From the NCBI RefSeq assembly GCF_030929615.1, contig NZ_JAVFVU010000001.1, forward strand, positions 168,628 through 232,627: a DNA stretch of 64,000 bases, read 5' to 3'. A model generated the notes under the pieces. The model did no database searches, was not told the DNA's origin, and saw only the letters and a list, made by a program, of their open reading frames with translations. The stretch is from Dyadobacter sp. LHD-138. Lineage in GTDB: Bacteria > Bacteroidota > Bacteroidia > Cytophagales > Spirosomataceae. Positions 56,013 to 64,000 of the stretch are shown here, one piece after another; the first letter of the stretch is position 1, and the number at the start of each line of letters is the position of its first letter. The translations under genes were made by a program, and so were the position numbers.

Positions 56013-56040
56013 ATAGCCGCTCCGTATCCGGAGCGGCTAT
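56013..56040 (-). terminator. Terminator of the ppa gene
   Basis: ATAGCCGCTCCG (56013-56024) and CGGAGCGGCTAT (56029-56040) form a perfect 12-bp GC-rich stem with a 4-base loop. It is 73 bp beyond the ppa stop codon on the minus strand and is followed there by T-rich sequence. Confidence 0.75.
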
Positions 56041-56112
56041 ATTATTAACTGTCAGTATGCTTGATGCATGCTAAGCATCTACTTTCATGAGTACCTGGGG
56101 TAATTCAGGTAT

Positions 56113-56724
56113 TCAGTAGAAAGAATCTTTGTAATCTTCAACGGATGTAAGAATCACTTCGTGCGCTTCGTCACGGCCATAAACATTGGTAATTTCAATG
56201 TGTGCCTTTTCACCCGGAAGGTTTTTGTAAGTCAGGAAGTAGTGCTTCAAACGCTCAACAATTCCCTGTGGCAACTCGCTCAGATCAGCATATCCACCAT
56301 AAACTTCGTCACCTTTCAAAACGGCAATGATTTTATCATCCGCTTCGCCGCCATCGATCAAACGAATACCACCGATTGGTTTTGCCTCACACATGACATC
56401 ACCGTGCGTAATGATTTTTTCGCACAATACCAGGATATCAAGCGCATCACCATCACCTTCTGTAACGTCTCTCCCCGATCTGTCACGGGCAAGAGCTGCA
56501 ATTTTATCGGCACAATACGTTTTAGGAATGAATCCGTAAAGCGCAGGAACAATATTGGAATATTTTTGAGGACGGTCAATTTTCAAATAACCTGTCTGCT
56601 TGTCAATTTCGTATTTTACAGTATCCGTAGGAACGATTTCAATAAATGCGTTTACCAGTTCAGGTGCATTTTCCCCCATCGGAATTCCATGCCAGGGGTG
56701 GGCTTTGTGTACGTTTGCGTTCAT
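56113..56724 (-). CDS. ppa: Inorganic pyrophosphatase (family I)
   Basis: A 203-residue enzyme with the family I metal site GDGDALDILVLCE (three Asp) plus KYEIDKQTGYLKIDRP, VPALYGFIPKTYC, DDKIIAVLKGDEVYGGY and YFLTYKNLPG. It hydrolyses pyrophosphate to phosphate and so pulls biosynthetic reactions forward. Own terminator downstream; 42 bp separate it from the glycosyltransferase gene that lies after it on the plus-strand map, transcribed in the same direction and upstream of it. Confidence 0.96.
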   Translation of the reverse strand: MNANVHKAHPWHGIPMGENAPELVNAFIEIVPTDTVKYEIDKQTGYLKIDRPQKYSNIVPALYGFIPKTYCADKIAALARDRSGRDVTEGDGDALDILVLCEKIITHGDVMCEAKPIGGIRLIDGGEADDKIIAVLKGDEVYGGYADLSELPQGIVERLKHYFLTYKNLPGEKAHIEITNVYGRDEAHEVILTSVEDYKDSFY

Positions 56725-56765
56725 TATTTGGTAATATGTATATGATCTTTTTAATTCTTTATTTT

Positions 56766-57740
56766 TTATTCTCCGGCCTTTTCTGAAATCAGATAATCGC
56801 CTGTTTTGGATATGGATTGTTTCACAAATAACTCGCCCAGAAATCCGGCGAGAAATAGCTGCGAGCCGACCATGATCGCAACAAGCGCGAGAAAGAACAG
56901 CGGATTTTCTGTAACGTTGCGGTACTGTTCGTGGGAAATGTAAATTTTATAAATTTTCGTTCCCAGTAGCCAGAAGGCAATCACCGTTCCAAGAAAAAAC
57001 ATAAGCGTTCCAAGACTGCCGAACAAATGCATCGGGCGACGACCAAATTTATTGACGAACGCGATCGAAAGCAAGTCCAGGAAGCCAAAAACGAACCTTT
57101 CAAGGCCAAATTTTGTGTAACCGTATTTTCTTGCCTGATGCTGAACAACTTTTTCACCGATTTTTCCAAAGCCATTCCACTTGGCAATAACAGGAATATA
57201 ACGGTGCATTTCACCATAAATCGTGACATTTTTAACCACGTCTTTACGGTACGCTTTCAGCCCGCAATTAAAATCGTGCAAAGATACGCCGGAAATACTA
57301 CGGGTAGCCGCATTGAAAATTTTGGTCGGAATTGTCTTCGTGATCGGGTCGTATCTTTTCTTTTTCCACCCCGAAACCAGATCATAACGATCTTCTTTAA
57401 TCATCCGGTATAGCTCAGGAATTTCGTCCGGACTATCCTGCAAATCAGCATCCATCGTGATAACCACATCGCCACGCACCGCCTGAAAACCCGTTTGCAA
57501 AGCAGCCGTTTTCCCATAGTTGCGTACGAACCGTTTACCTCTGATATGGGGATTTTTCAGTGAAAGCTCACATATTACTTCCCATGAGCGGTCTTTACTC
57601 CCATCGTCGATAAAAAGGATTTCGTAGGAAAAATTATTTTCAGTCATCACGCGCGCAATCCACTCACTAAGCTCTGGCAAAGACTCCTCTTCATTAAAAA
57701 GCGGGATAACAACGGAAATCTGAATAGCTGAATTGGTCAT
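56766..57740 (-). CDS. Membrane-anchored family 2 glycosyltransferase (DPM1/GtrB-like)
   Basis: 324 residues from MTNSAIQISVVIPLFNEEESL (57740); an ATG ten codons upstream adds an unlikely N-terminus. GT2 motifs are LFIDDGSKDRSW, NYGKTAALQTGF, VVITMDADLQDSPDEIPELY (the DAD metal site) and HDFNCGLKAYRKDV. Two C-terminal TM helices (LFGSLGTLMFFLGTVIAFWLLG and PLFFLALVAIMVGSQLFLAGFLG) are typical of enzymes that load a sugar onto undecaprenyl or polyprenyl phosphate. The sugar is unknown. Likely co-transcribed with the genes around it on the minus strand. Confidence 0.92.
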   Translation of the reverse strand: MTNSAIQISVVIPLFNEEESLPELSEWIARVMTENNFSYEILFIDDGSKDRSWEVICELSLKNPHIRGKRFVRNYGKTAALQTGFQAVRGDVVITMDADLQDSPDEIPELYRMIKEDRYDLVSGWKKKRYDPITKTIPTKIFNAATRSISGVSLHDFNCGLKAYRKDVVKNVTIYGEMHRYIPVIAKWNGFGKIGEKVVQHQARKYGYTKFGLERFVFGFLDLLSIAFVNKFGRRPMHLFGSLGTLMFFLGTVIAFWLLGTKIYKIYISHEQYRNVTENPLFFLALVAIMVGSQLFLAGFLGELFVKQSISKTGDYLISEKAGE

Positions 57741-57804
57741 GAATAAAGTACAAGGGTGATACCTACACACCCGTATTAACGTGTAAAGTTCGTGTTTTTC
57801 CTGA

Positions 57805-58527
57805 TCAAAATATCAAATAATAGTCTTTCATTAATTTTTTAAACTCAGGATGATAGGTTCTGCCATCTTCGCCGTATATAAACAAATCCGAATTAACATC
57901 CACAATATCAGCAAGTTCAAGTTTTGAAAAAATCATTAACAGACGAAATGGTTTCTTTTCTTTTTGATGGAACAAAGTTAGTTTTCGCTCCAAAAACCAT
58001 CCGGCTTTCTCGGCGAGATCCTGAAAAATAATACCTTCATCGACCGGAAGCAGTATATTCCATTTCCCTTTTTCGGTGAGTAACCTGTCAATAGATTTGA
58101 GTAAGTCCTGAAAAGTGAGGGATTCTGAATGATGGGCCTGGTTTATTTTCAGATCCGGTGAGCGAAGATCCGACTGAAAAAATGGCGGATTGGTAATGAT
58201 GCAATCGTATTTTCCGTCAGAAGAAAAATCCTGGATCGCATCATTGAAAATTGCGATCCGATTTTTAAAAGGACTGTTAGCGGTATTCCGGCTAGCCTGC
58301 GTATAGGCTTCGCGATCCAATTCGACCGCGTCAATCGTTGCGCGATGGTTACGCTGGGCAACCATCAAAGACAACAAGCCTGTGCCTGCACCAATATCCA
58401 GAATCCGCTCCGCATTTTCAACATCAGCCCAGGCACCCAGCACGCAGGCATCCGTGCAGACTTTCATCGCACACTGATCCTGATTGATCGTAAATTGTTT
58501 GAATTTGAAAAAGGAATTTCTGGCCAT
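57805..58527 (-). CDS. trmN6: tRNA1(Val) A37 N6-methyltransferase (TrmN6/YfiC-like)
   Basis: A 240-residue SAM-dependent methyltransferase. Motif I is ILDIGAGTGLLSLMVAQR; the N6-adenine catalytic motif is IITNPPFFQSDL. The N-terminal FKQFTINQDQCAMKVCTDACVLGAW (in parts) is characteristic of the YfiC family. It is expected to methylate A37 of tRNA-Val. It lies 6 bp downstream of rnhA in a compact minus-strand operon (pepT, rnhA, this gene). Confidence 0.92.
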   Translation of the reverse strand: MARNSFFKFKQFTINQDQCAMKVCTDACVLGAWADVENAERILDIGAGTGLLSLMVAQRNHRATIDAVELDREAYTQASRNTANSPFKNRIAIFNDAIQDFSSDGKYDCIITNPPFFQSDLRSPDLKINQAHHSESLTFQDLLKSIDRLLTEKGKWNILLPVDEGIIFQDLAEKAGWFLERKLTLFHQKEKKPFRLLMIFSKLELADIVDVNSDLFIYGEDGRTYHPEFKKLMKDYYLIF

Positions 58528-58533
58528 GGATTT

Positions 58534-59172
58534 TTATTTTCTTCCAAAGTCAGCAGGATTTTCACCCCAGTATTCCGTTTCCCATTTCAGGATTTTGTTC
58601 GGATAGCTGTTTGTGGCAAGCCAGCGCTCGGCTCTTTGCAGCATTTCAAAAACGGGCTTATTCCTTGGCGTCAGCTGCAATTTTGTATTGGCATGTTTCT
58701 TTTTAATCCAGCTGATCGCCGTTCGTGAATCTGAGTATACAGGAATTTCGCTGTTGTTCTTTTGCAAATAGGCCAATCCATGCACGATCGCTAGAAACTC
58801 GCCGATATTATTGGTGGCATCTTTGAAAGGCCCCTGAAGAAAAATCCTTTCGCCGGTTTGCAGATAAGTCCCCTGATACTCCATGTCACCCGAGGCCGTA
58901 TTCCAGGCCGCGTCCACGGCAATGCTGTTTTTAATAGGCTGACCAATATTTGCCGGCGCTATTTTAGCCACTGGCTTTGCCGCGTTCTCCTTTTTTTGAA
59001 CATACTCCCAATAATTCCGCTGAATGGCTGTTTCCGCTTCTTGTATCGAGTCAAATGATTTGTACCGGGCATCTTCAAAGCCCTTGATTTGCGCCTCACA
59101 TTCTTTCCAGTCGGTAAACACACCTGTTTGTCTACCTTGCCACACTACATAAAATTTTGTCTTTTTTGCCAT
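58534..59172 (-). CDS. rnhA: Ribonuclease H with N-terminal viroplasmin (hybrid-binding) domain
   Basis: A 212-residue protein. Residues 1-45 (KFYVVWQGRQTGVFTDWKEC, GFEDARYKSFDSIQEAE) are the caulimovirus/RNase H1 hybrid-binding domain. Residues about 80-212 are the RNase H fold, with acidic residues in AVDAAWN, NNIGEFLAIVHGL, PVYSDSRTAISWI and a late Asp in NPADFGRK. It degrades RNA in RNA-DNA hybrids. The first acidic motif (VDAAW) differs from the usual DGS/DGA but keeps the Asp. Between pepT (10 bp) and the trmN6-like gene (6 bp). Confidence 0.93.
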   Translation of the reverse strand: MAKKTKFYVVWQGRQTGVFTDWKECEAQIKGFEDARYKSFDSIQEAETAIQRNYWEYVQKKENAAKPVAKIAPANIGQPIKNSIAVDAAWNTASGDMEYQGTYLQTGERIFLQGPFKDATNNIGEFLAIVHGLAYLQKNNSEIPVYSDSRTAISWIKKKHANTKLQLTPRNKPVFEMLQRAERWLATNSYPNKILKWETEYWGENPADFGRK

Positions 59173-59182
59173 TAATTCTAAA

Positions 59183-60418
59183 CTAACTTCTTTCCTCCCA
59201 AACCTGCGTCAGGCTTACGATAACCTCCACCGCTTTTTCCATATCCTGGACAGAAACCCATTCCAAACGCGAATGAAACGCATGTTCTCCGGCAAAAATA
59301 TTCGGGCACGGCAGCCCCATAAATGACAGCCTGGAACCATCCGTTCCGCCGCGGATACTTCTCGTAATAGGATTTAAACCGGAACGCTTCATGGCCTCCA
59401 CGGCATTATCAATGATCTGTGGGTGCAGAGCAAGGATTTCCTTCATGTTCCGGTACTGCTGTGTGACTTTAAATTCGCATTTCGAGTTGGGATAGCTGGC
59501 AAGAACCTTATCGACGATTTCTTGAAGAAAAGCTTCCTTTTCATGCAGTCCTGCTTCGGTAAAATCCCGGATGATAAAATCCAGAACCGCCCTTTCTTGT
59601 ATTCCTTCGATATGAACCGGGTGAATAAAACCCTGCTTATCTTCCGTTGTTTCCGGGGAAAGACCGTCCTTCGGCAAAGCCGCCAGAATAGCACCCGCAA
59701 TTTTTAGCGCGTTTTCCAGTTTACCGATCGCGTATCCGGGATGCGTGCTTACACCATGAATCGTAACCTTCACACCATCGGCAGAAAACGTCTCGTCTTC
59801 CATGGTACCGACTGCCTCTCCATCCACCGTGTAACCATAATCGGCACCGAGTTTAACCAAATCCACCTTTTCCGTCCCGCGACCAACTTCCTCATCCGGC
59901 GTAAAAAGTATTTTGATATCGCCGTGCTTTATTCTCGGATCCGTGACCAGAATTTCAGCCGCCGCCATGATCTCGGCAACACCGGCCTTATTGTCCGCTC
60001 CCAAAAGCGTACTTCCGCTGGCTGTTACAATGTCGTGCCCGATCTGATTTTTCAAATCGGGATGCTCCGAAAGTCTGATTACCTGTGTTGGATCATCGGG
60101 CAAAATAATATCCGCACCATTCCACTTCTGATGCACAATCGGCGCCACGTTCGCTCCACTCACATCCGGCGAAGTATCCACATGTGAGCAAAAACAGATC
60201 ACCGGAATATTTTTCTTGTCCGAATTTCCCGGAATCGTTGCGTAAACGTAACCATGTTCATCCAGATGCGCATCTTCAATACCTAATTCCTGCAACTCGA
60301 TCACGAGCTGATTACTCAGGTCCCGCTGTTTTTCCGTACTTGGAAAACTGGTTGATTGTGGATCAGATTGTGTGTCGATCTGAACGTAGCTAAGAAATCT
60401 GTTGAGTACGGAAGACAT
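59183..60418 (-). CDS. pepT: Peptidase T (tripeptide aminopeptidase)
   Basis: A 411-residue M20B metallopeptidase. Zinc-site motifs are VICFCSHVDTSPD (HxD), TLLGADNKAGVAEIM, LFTPDEEVGRGTEKVDL (catalytic EE) and YTVDGEAVGTME, with the final His in FAGEHAFHSRLEWV. The dimerisation insert is at about 210-330. It removes the N-terminal residue from tripeptides in the cytosol. Start MSSVLNRFLSYVQIDTQSDP is the normal family start. First gene of the pepT-rnhA-trmN6 cluster. Confidence 0.96.
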   Translation of the reverse strand: MSSVLNRFLSYVQIDTQSDPQSTSFPSTEKQRDLSNQLVIELQELGIEDAHLDEHGYVYATIPGNSDKKNIPVICFCSHVDTSPDVSGANVAPIVHQKWNGADIILPDDPTQVIRLSEHPDLKNQIGHDIVTASGSTLLGADNKAGVAEIMAAAEILVTDPRIKHGDIKILFTPDEEVGRGTEKVDLVKLGADYGYTVDGEAVGTMEDETFSADGVKVTIHGVSTHPGYAIGKLENALKIAGAILAALPKDGLSPETTEDKQGFIHPVHIEGIQERAVLDFIIRDFTEAGLHEKEAFLQEIVDKVLASYPNSKCEFKVTQQYRNMKEILALHPQIIDNAVEAMKRSGLNPITRSIRGGTDGSRLSFMGLPCPNIFAGEHAFHSRLEWVSVQDMEKAVEVIVSLTQVWEERS

Positions 60419-60460
60419 TTTACTTTAAATTAAAATGAAATAACGACTGATATTTATTCT

Positions 60461-60928
60461 TTATGAGGCGATAATTCCTGAAAGATCCGCCGGTGAATAA
60501 TTGATATTTTTCAATGTCTTATCGTCAGCCGTGCGGTAAACAAGGTATTTGCCATTGTCTTCTTTGTAATAACATGCTGTGCCCTTGGCATTGTAATGCG
60601 CCACAGTCGCCTCGGCTTCTTCAATGCTCACACAGGCTTTTGACATATTGGAGCGTTGTACTTCATCAAACAATGCCCTGAATTTTTCTCCCAAACCAAA
60701 TTCAAGCACCGCGCCTGAAAGTACATACTGCAAATCACAAAGTGCATCAGCCACCTCCACAAGATCTTTTTCCAGAATGGCCACTTCCAATTCTTTTAAT
60801 TCCTCTGCCAAAAGCGCCACACGCAAACGGCTGCGATCCTCGGAAGGAATAGTCGGCGTTTCAAGGATTGGGTGTTTAAAAGTTTTATGAAATTCAGCGA
60901 CCTGGTTAAGACTATCTAATTGTTGCAT
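60461..60928 (-). CDS. MazG-like nucleoside triphosphate pyrophosphohydrolase
   Basis: A 155-residue protein with the all-alpha NTP-PPase motif LLAEELKELEVAILEKDLVEVADALCDLQYVLSG (in parts), i.e. EExxE followed by ExxD for Mg binding. The C-terminal 50 residues (NAKGTACYYKEDNGKYLVYR) form a small beta extension seen in relatives. It probably cleaves non-canonical or surplus NTPs to NMP and pyrophosphate. Single gene with 42 bp to pepT downstream on the same strand. Confidence 0.88.
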   Translation of the reverse strand: MQQLDSLNQVAEFHKTFKHPILETPTIPSEDRSRLRVALLAEELKELEVAILEKDLVEVADALCDLQYVLSGAVLEFGLGEKFRALFDEVQRSNMSKACVSIEEAEATVAHYNAKGTACYYKEDNGKYLVYRTADDKTLKNINYSPADLSGIIAS

Positions 60929-61020
60929 TGTGTTACAGAAATTTGAAATTTATTATAAATGATCCGTTCGAATCCGGTAAAAAAGGTATTTTCAAACCAA
61001 AACTCAGCCCAGCTTTAACG

Positions 61021-61590
61021 TTACAATATAAGGTTTGTTTTAAAAAGTTTTATAGAAATGGCCAGCAGAATGATACCAAATACCTTCCGAAGGATATCCG
61101 TCCCGCCTTTTCCAAGTTTGTTTTCAATCCAGTTGGAAGACCGCAGCACCATATAAACAAAAAATAAATTGAGCAGCACACCGACCAGAATATTGTTGAT
61201 TTCATAGGTTGTCCGCAATGCAAGAAGGGTTGTCATTGTCCCGGCACCGGCGATGATCGGAAAAGCAATCGGCACGATCGACGCTGCGCTGACGCTGATG
61301 TTGTCATGTTTGAAAATACTGACACCCAGCACCATTTCCAATCCAAGAAGGAATAAAATGATGGCGCCGGCAACGGCAAATGAGGCAACATCCACCCCAA
61401 AAAGGCTTAAAAGTCTTTCGCCCAAAAACAAAAAAACGATCATGATCGCCCCCGCAGCCAGCGTGGCTTTTTCAGATTCGATCTTGCCCAGTTTCTTACG
61501 GAAATCAACAATGATGGGTATTGAGCCCAATACGTCGATCACTGAAAACAAAATCAGCGTTACGGAAAGTATTTCTTTGAGATTAAACAT
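61021..61590 (-). CDS. MarC-family (UPF0056) membrane protein
   Basis: A 189-residue protein with six hydrophobic helices, including SVTLILFSVIDVLGSIPIIV, ATLAAGAIMIVFLFLGERLLSLFG, FAVAGAIILFLLGLEMVLG, SIVPIAFPIIAGAGTMTTLLAL and ILVGVLLNLFFVYMVLRSS (in parts). The PLAFPxxxGPG-type family motif appears as VPIAFPIIAGAGTM. Despite the name, MarC is not shown to give antibiotic resistance; the transported substrate is unknown. Confidence 0.92.
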   Translation of the reverse strand: MFNLKEILSVTLILFSVIDVLGSIPIIVDFRKKLGKIESEKATLAAGAIMIVFLFLGERLLSLFGVDVASFAVAGAIILFLLGLEMVLGVSIFKHDNISVSAASIVPIAFPIIAGAGTMTTLLALRTTYEINNILVGVLLNLFFVYMVLRSSNWIENKLGKGGTDILRKVFGIILLAISIKLFKTNLIL

Positions 61591-61681
61591 CGCGACACCA
61601 ATTCAAGGATTATGCCGCAAAGTTGAACAAAACCCGTTGCTTACACAACCTTTTATTGTTAAGCTAACGATTTAAATCCTG

Positions 61682-62395
61682 CTAAGCGTTTCCGTTGGGC
61701 AAAAAGTTTAGAAAAGTATTAAACTGCTTTTTGTACTTTTCTTCGTCGATCTTGTAGTAAAAAGCACCTTTTTTCGAAAATCCTTTTTGCTTTTCTTCCA
61801 GCTTTATCAACAAATTTGTCGACAACAACTTCCGGCTAAAATTTCTTTTATCGAGTTCGGTTCCAAAAATCGCTTCGTAGAGTTTTTGCAGCTGCGGGAT
61901 GGTAAATTTCTCCGGAAGAAGCTCAAAACCAATCGGATGCTGTGAAGCCTTATAACGCAAATGTTCGATAGCCATTTGCACCATCGCGCTGTGATCGAAG
62001 AGCAGCTGAGGCAGCTCCTGCATGGAGAACCACTGCGCTTCAAAATTCTTTGAAATTTTATTATCGTAATCGTCGACGTTAATCAAGGCAAAATAGGCCA
62101 CTGACACGGTACGCTCTACCGGGTCACGTCTTGGATTTCCGAAAGTATGCAATTGTTCCAGATAAATATCGCTCAGATTCGTCAGCTCAAACAAAATACG
62201 CGTGGAAGCCTCCTCCAGACTTTCATCCGGCTGCACCCAGCCGCCCATCAGCGACCAGGTGTGATGCTCGTCTTCAATGCCCCGTTTTACCAATAATAAT
62301 TTTAATTCCTGACCGTCGAATCCGAAAATAATGGAATCGAGCGCTACCAGACATTTCGTTTGTGTCTGGTATTGATGCAACATATCTATTAACAC
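61682..62395 (-). CDS. NrtR-like transcriptional regulator with degenerate Nudix domain
   Basis: A 237-residue protein. Residues 1-145 form a Nudix fold (CLVALDSIIFGFDGQELKLLLVKRG, TWSLMGGWVQPDESLEEAST). The Nudix box keeps GX5E and the Arg, but the REUxEE core reads RILFEL, so catalytic Glu residues are lost and hydrolysis is unlikely. Residues about 150-230 are a winged helix (FTIPQLQKLYEAIFGTELDKRNFSRKL and KKGAFYYKIDEEKY, in parts). This is the layout of NrtR and of Bacteroidota sugar-responsive regulators, where the Nudix domain binds a nucleotide-sugar or sugar effector. An alternative start is Met5. Targets unknown. Confidence 0.9.
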   Translation of the reverse strand: MLIDMLHQYQTQTKCLVALDSIIFGFDGQELKLLLVKRGIEDEHHTWSLMGGWVQPDESLEEASTRILFELTNLSDIYLEQLHTFGNPRRDPVERTVSVAYFALINVDDYDNKISKNFEAQWFSMQELPQLLFDHSAMVQMAIEHLRYKASQHPIGFELLPEKFTIPQLQKLYEAIFGTELDKRNFSRKLLSTNLLIKLEEKQKGFSKKGAFYYKIDEEKYKKQFNTFLNFLPNGNA

Positions 62396-62459
62396 AATGG
62401 GCTCTCCTGTATGAGTAAACTACTTTTTAATTATAAATACAATTCAATGACATTACTAC

Positions 62460-63524
62460 TCATTCCTTTGAAACGGAATTGTCTATCAGACATTTTTTAA
62501 GCAGATCTATTTCCTGCTGCGTAATGGCCGGAAAATTGGCGATGCGAAACGAGGTTTCCTTCCACGCACCATAGCCGTTGCCCAGCATGATGCCGCTTTC
62601 TTTTGCCGCCTTTTTCAGGAACGTAACCCGTTCTTTTGTACCCGTAACAGCGATCACCGTATCAGAGCGAACTTCCTCGTTTTTAACCAAAACGTCGTAT
62701 CCGTTTTCTGCCAGGAAAATGTACCATGCGCCGGCCCGTAATTTGGTTTGATCCGACACTTCGGATAATGGCGCCACCTGCTCCATGATGCGTCCGGCCA
62801 GATAAATACCCAAAACATTCGGTGTGTAGGGCGTCTGGTATTTGAGGAAGTTATCCCGGATAAAAAGAAAACTATTGTAATAATCACGGTCGCAGATCTT
62901 TTCAGCCTGTTTGATGGCCCTCGGTGAAGCGACAAGAACACTTAACCCTGCTGGCAAACCGAAACATTTCTGCACCGAAGCATACCATAGATCCGCATCT
63001 TCCCAGGGAAATTCCACACCAGCCATGGACGAAGTCGCGTCGACAGCAATGACCTGTTCCGTTTGTTTTCTCAGCTCCGCAAAAAATGAAAACGGCAAGG
63101 CAGTTCCGTTTGAGGTTTCATTATGCGTCAGGCAAATCACTTCGTTTTCCTTATCGGCAATAATATCGGCTGTCTGAGGCAAAGTATTTGGCTCAAAAGA
63201 TAATCCCTTCGCGCCCGGTTTCAGCTTTTGGGTATATTCCAGCCACTTTTCACCAAATGCTCCATTAAATACATGAAGACTCTTTGACGCAACAAAAGAC
63301 TGCGCAATAATTTCCCAGCATTCCGTGGCAGACGAACAAAAATAAACTTCGTAATCTGCGGGGATATCAAGTTTAGATTTCATCATCGCAATCGTTTCTT
63401 TGAGCATCACCATGAATGGTTCACTACGATGATTGACGCTAAGAATTCCACTTTGATAGGCATCAGACAAATATTTTTCCACCTGTGAATAAACTTTTGA
63501 CGGACCGGGATAGAAGGTAATCAT
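62460..63524 (-). CDS. Class V aminotransferase (SerC-like)
   Basis: A 354-residue PLP enzyme starting MITFYPGPSKVYSQVEKYL. The motif GILSVNHRSEPFMVML is near the start, SSATECWEIIAQSF binds phosphate, AVDATSSMAGVEFPW carries the PLP-pairing Asp, and YASVQKCFGLPAGLSVL carries the Schiff-base Lys. The ending FRIANFPAITQQEIDLL is typical. It resembles phosphoserine aminotransferase but could also be an alanine-glyoxylate type; serine synthesis is the best guess. It is preceded by a long stem-loop leader (63590-63656). Confidence 0.85.
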   Translation of the reverse strand: MITFYPGPSKVYSQVEKYLSDAYQSGILSVNHRSEPFMVMLKETIAMMKSKLDIPADYEVYFCSSATECWEIIAQSFVASKSLHVFNGAFGEKWLEYTQKLKPGAKGLSFEPNTLPQTADIIADKENEVICLTHNETSNGTALPFSFFAELRKQTEQVIAVDATSSMAGVEFPWEDADLWYASVQKCFGLPAGLSVLVASPRAIKQAEKICDRDYYNSFLFIRDNFLKYQTPYTPNVLGIYLAGRIMEQVAPLSEVSDQTKLRAGAWYIFLAENGYDVLVKNEEVRSDTVIAVTGTKERVTFLKKAAKESGIMLGNGYGAWKETSFRIANFPAITQQEIDLLKKCLIDNSVSKE

Positions 63525-63589
63525 AGATTTCTGTTTTAATCAAACTAAAAAGTTTGTGGATACGTCGCCAATTCCAGCTGAAATAAAAC

Positions 63590-63656
63590 AGGTTCTTTAT
63601 CAAAGGGAAGGAATTGATTTGCACCGTTTCCACGCAATTGATAAAGAACCTTTTTT
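63590..63656. promoter_or_regulatory. Long stem-loop upstream of the SerC-like gene
   Basis: AGGTTCTTTATCAA (63590-63603) and TTGATAAAGAACCT (63638-63651) are perfect 14-bp arms, followed on the plus strand by TTTTT; the loop has an inner AATTG/CAATT pair. It sits 66 bp before the minus-strand gene start. It may be a bidirectional terminator for a gene beyond the window or a leader attenuator. A small CAAACT/AGTTTG hairpin (63541-63556) is next to it. Confidence 0.5.
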
Positions 63657-63692
63657 GTGTCACCCTTTCAGGGTTTCCAGATCATGTCTCGT

Positions 63693-64000
63693 ATTGTCTA
63701 TCTATAATACTTTCAACCCTTCGGGTTTATGATCTTTCAACATTATTGGGCGAATAATTTATTTAATTCTGATTCAAGACCATTTTAGCATTGTCTATCT
63801 ACAATACTTTCAACCCTTCGGGTTTATAATCTTTCAACGTTGTTGGGCAAATAATTTATTTAATTCTGAGTCAGGATCATTTTTAGCATTGTCTATCTAC
63901 AATACTTTCAACCCTTCGGGTTTATAATCTTTCAACGTTGTTGGGCAAATAATTTATTTAATTCTGAGTCAGGATCATTTTTAGCATTGTCTATCTACAA
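63693..64000 (+). repeat. 98-bp tandem repeat array (runs off the window)
   Basis: Units start with ATTGTCTATCTA at 63693, 63790, 63888 and 63986, a period of 97-98 bp. Units 2 and 3 are identical where compared; unit 1 differs at about ten positions. Each holds an AACCC-TTC-GGGTT hairpin and the AT-rich AATAATTTATTTAATTCTGA. No ORF spans them. The fourth unit is cut by the window end. Confidence 0.9.

Noticed and set aside
63693..64000. CRISPR array
   Set aside because: Units are contiguous 98-bp repeats with no unique spacers and no cas genes are in the window.

Overview
The window comes from a Bacteroidota chromosome, most likely order Cytophagales and close to Dyadobacter or Spirosoma (genus is inference). 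The reasons are a SusC/SusD pair with a divergent hybrid two-component regulator, a type IX secretion C-terminal domain, an ASPIC/UnbV FG-GAP lipoprotein, TAnnTTTG-type -7 promoter elements, few Shine-Dalgarno sites, and LytS/LytTR signalling.

Layout. 1-5262: end of a giant beta-helix surface protein with a T9SS tail, broken by a frameshift near 1404-1411. 5770-7905: minus-strand operon of a CMD/monooxygenase-domain protein, a cyclophilin-like lipoprotein and an acetyltransferase, with a divergent AraC regulator (8124-9020). 9155-12929: small membrane, TPR, lipoprotein, AraC and VOC genes with long gene-poor gaps. 13020-29930: an accessory block bounded by imperfect direct repeats that carry the 3' end of tRNA-Asp. 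It holds a membrane-anchored winged-helix regulator, a secreted BNR propeller protein, an UnbV lipoprotein split by a frameshift in T8, SusD, SusC, a hybrid sensor/regulator, and a small secreted protein. 29908-30083: two tRNA-Asp genes. 30244-46908: mostly core genes (Nif3-like, zinc-ribbon, TPR, RadC, DUF3298, LytTR/LytS pair, phosphatase, hotdog thioesterase plus isochorismate synthase for menaquinone, RND efflux operon, CvfB-like S1 protein). 46151-49216: an apparently perfect 1,533-bp tandem duplication. 48560-52968: two secreted amidohydrolase-like proteins. 53153-63524: housekeeping genes (prfC, ppa, glycosyltransferase, trmN6-like, rnhA, pepT, MazG-like, MarC, NrtR-like regulator, SerC-like aminotransferase). 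63693-64000: a 98-bp tandem repeat running off the window.

The most unusual signal is in the accessory block. Two secreted proteins 14 kb apart (14439-15452 and 28476-29042) end in the same C-terminal motif, Pro-Arg-X-Gly-Gly-Cys. Each is preceded by four TTTACA-like half-sites at 10-12 bp spacing, followed 20-21 bp later by a TAnnTTTG element. One array lies against the gene for a two-TM protein whose cytoplasmic end is an OmpR-type DNA-binding domain. I infer a small regulon: a membrane one-component regulator controlling exported proteins with a PRxGGC tail. The arrays and tails are read directly from the sequence; the regulatory link is inference.
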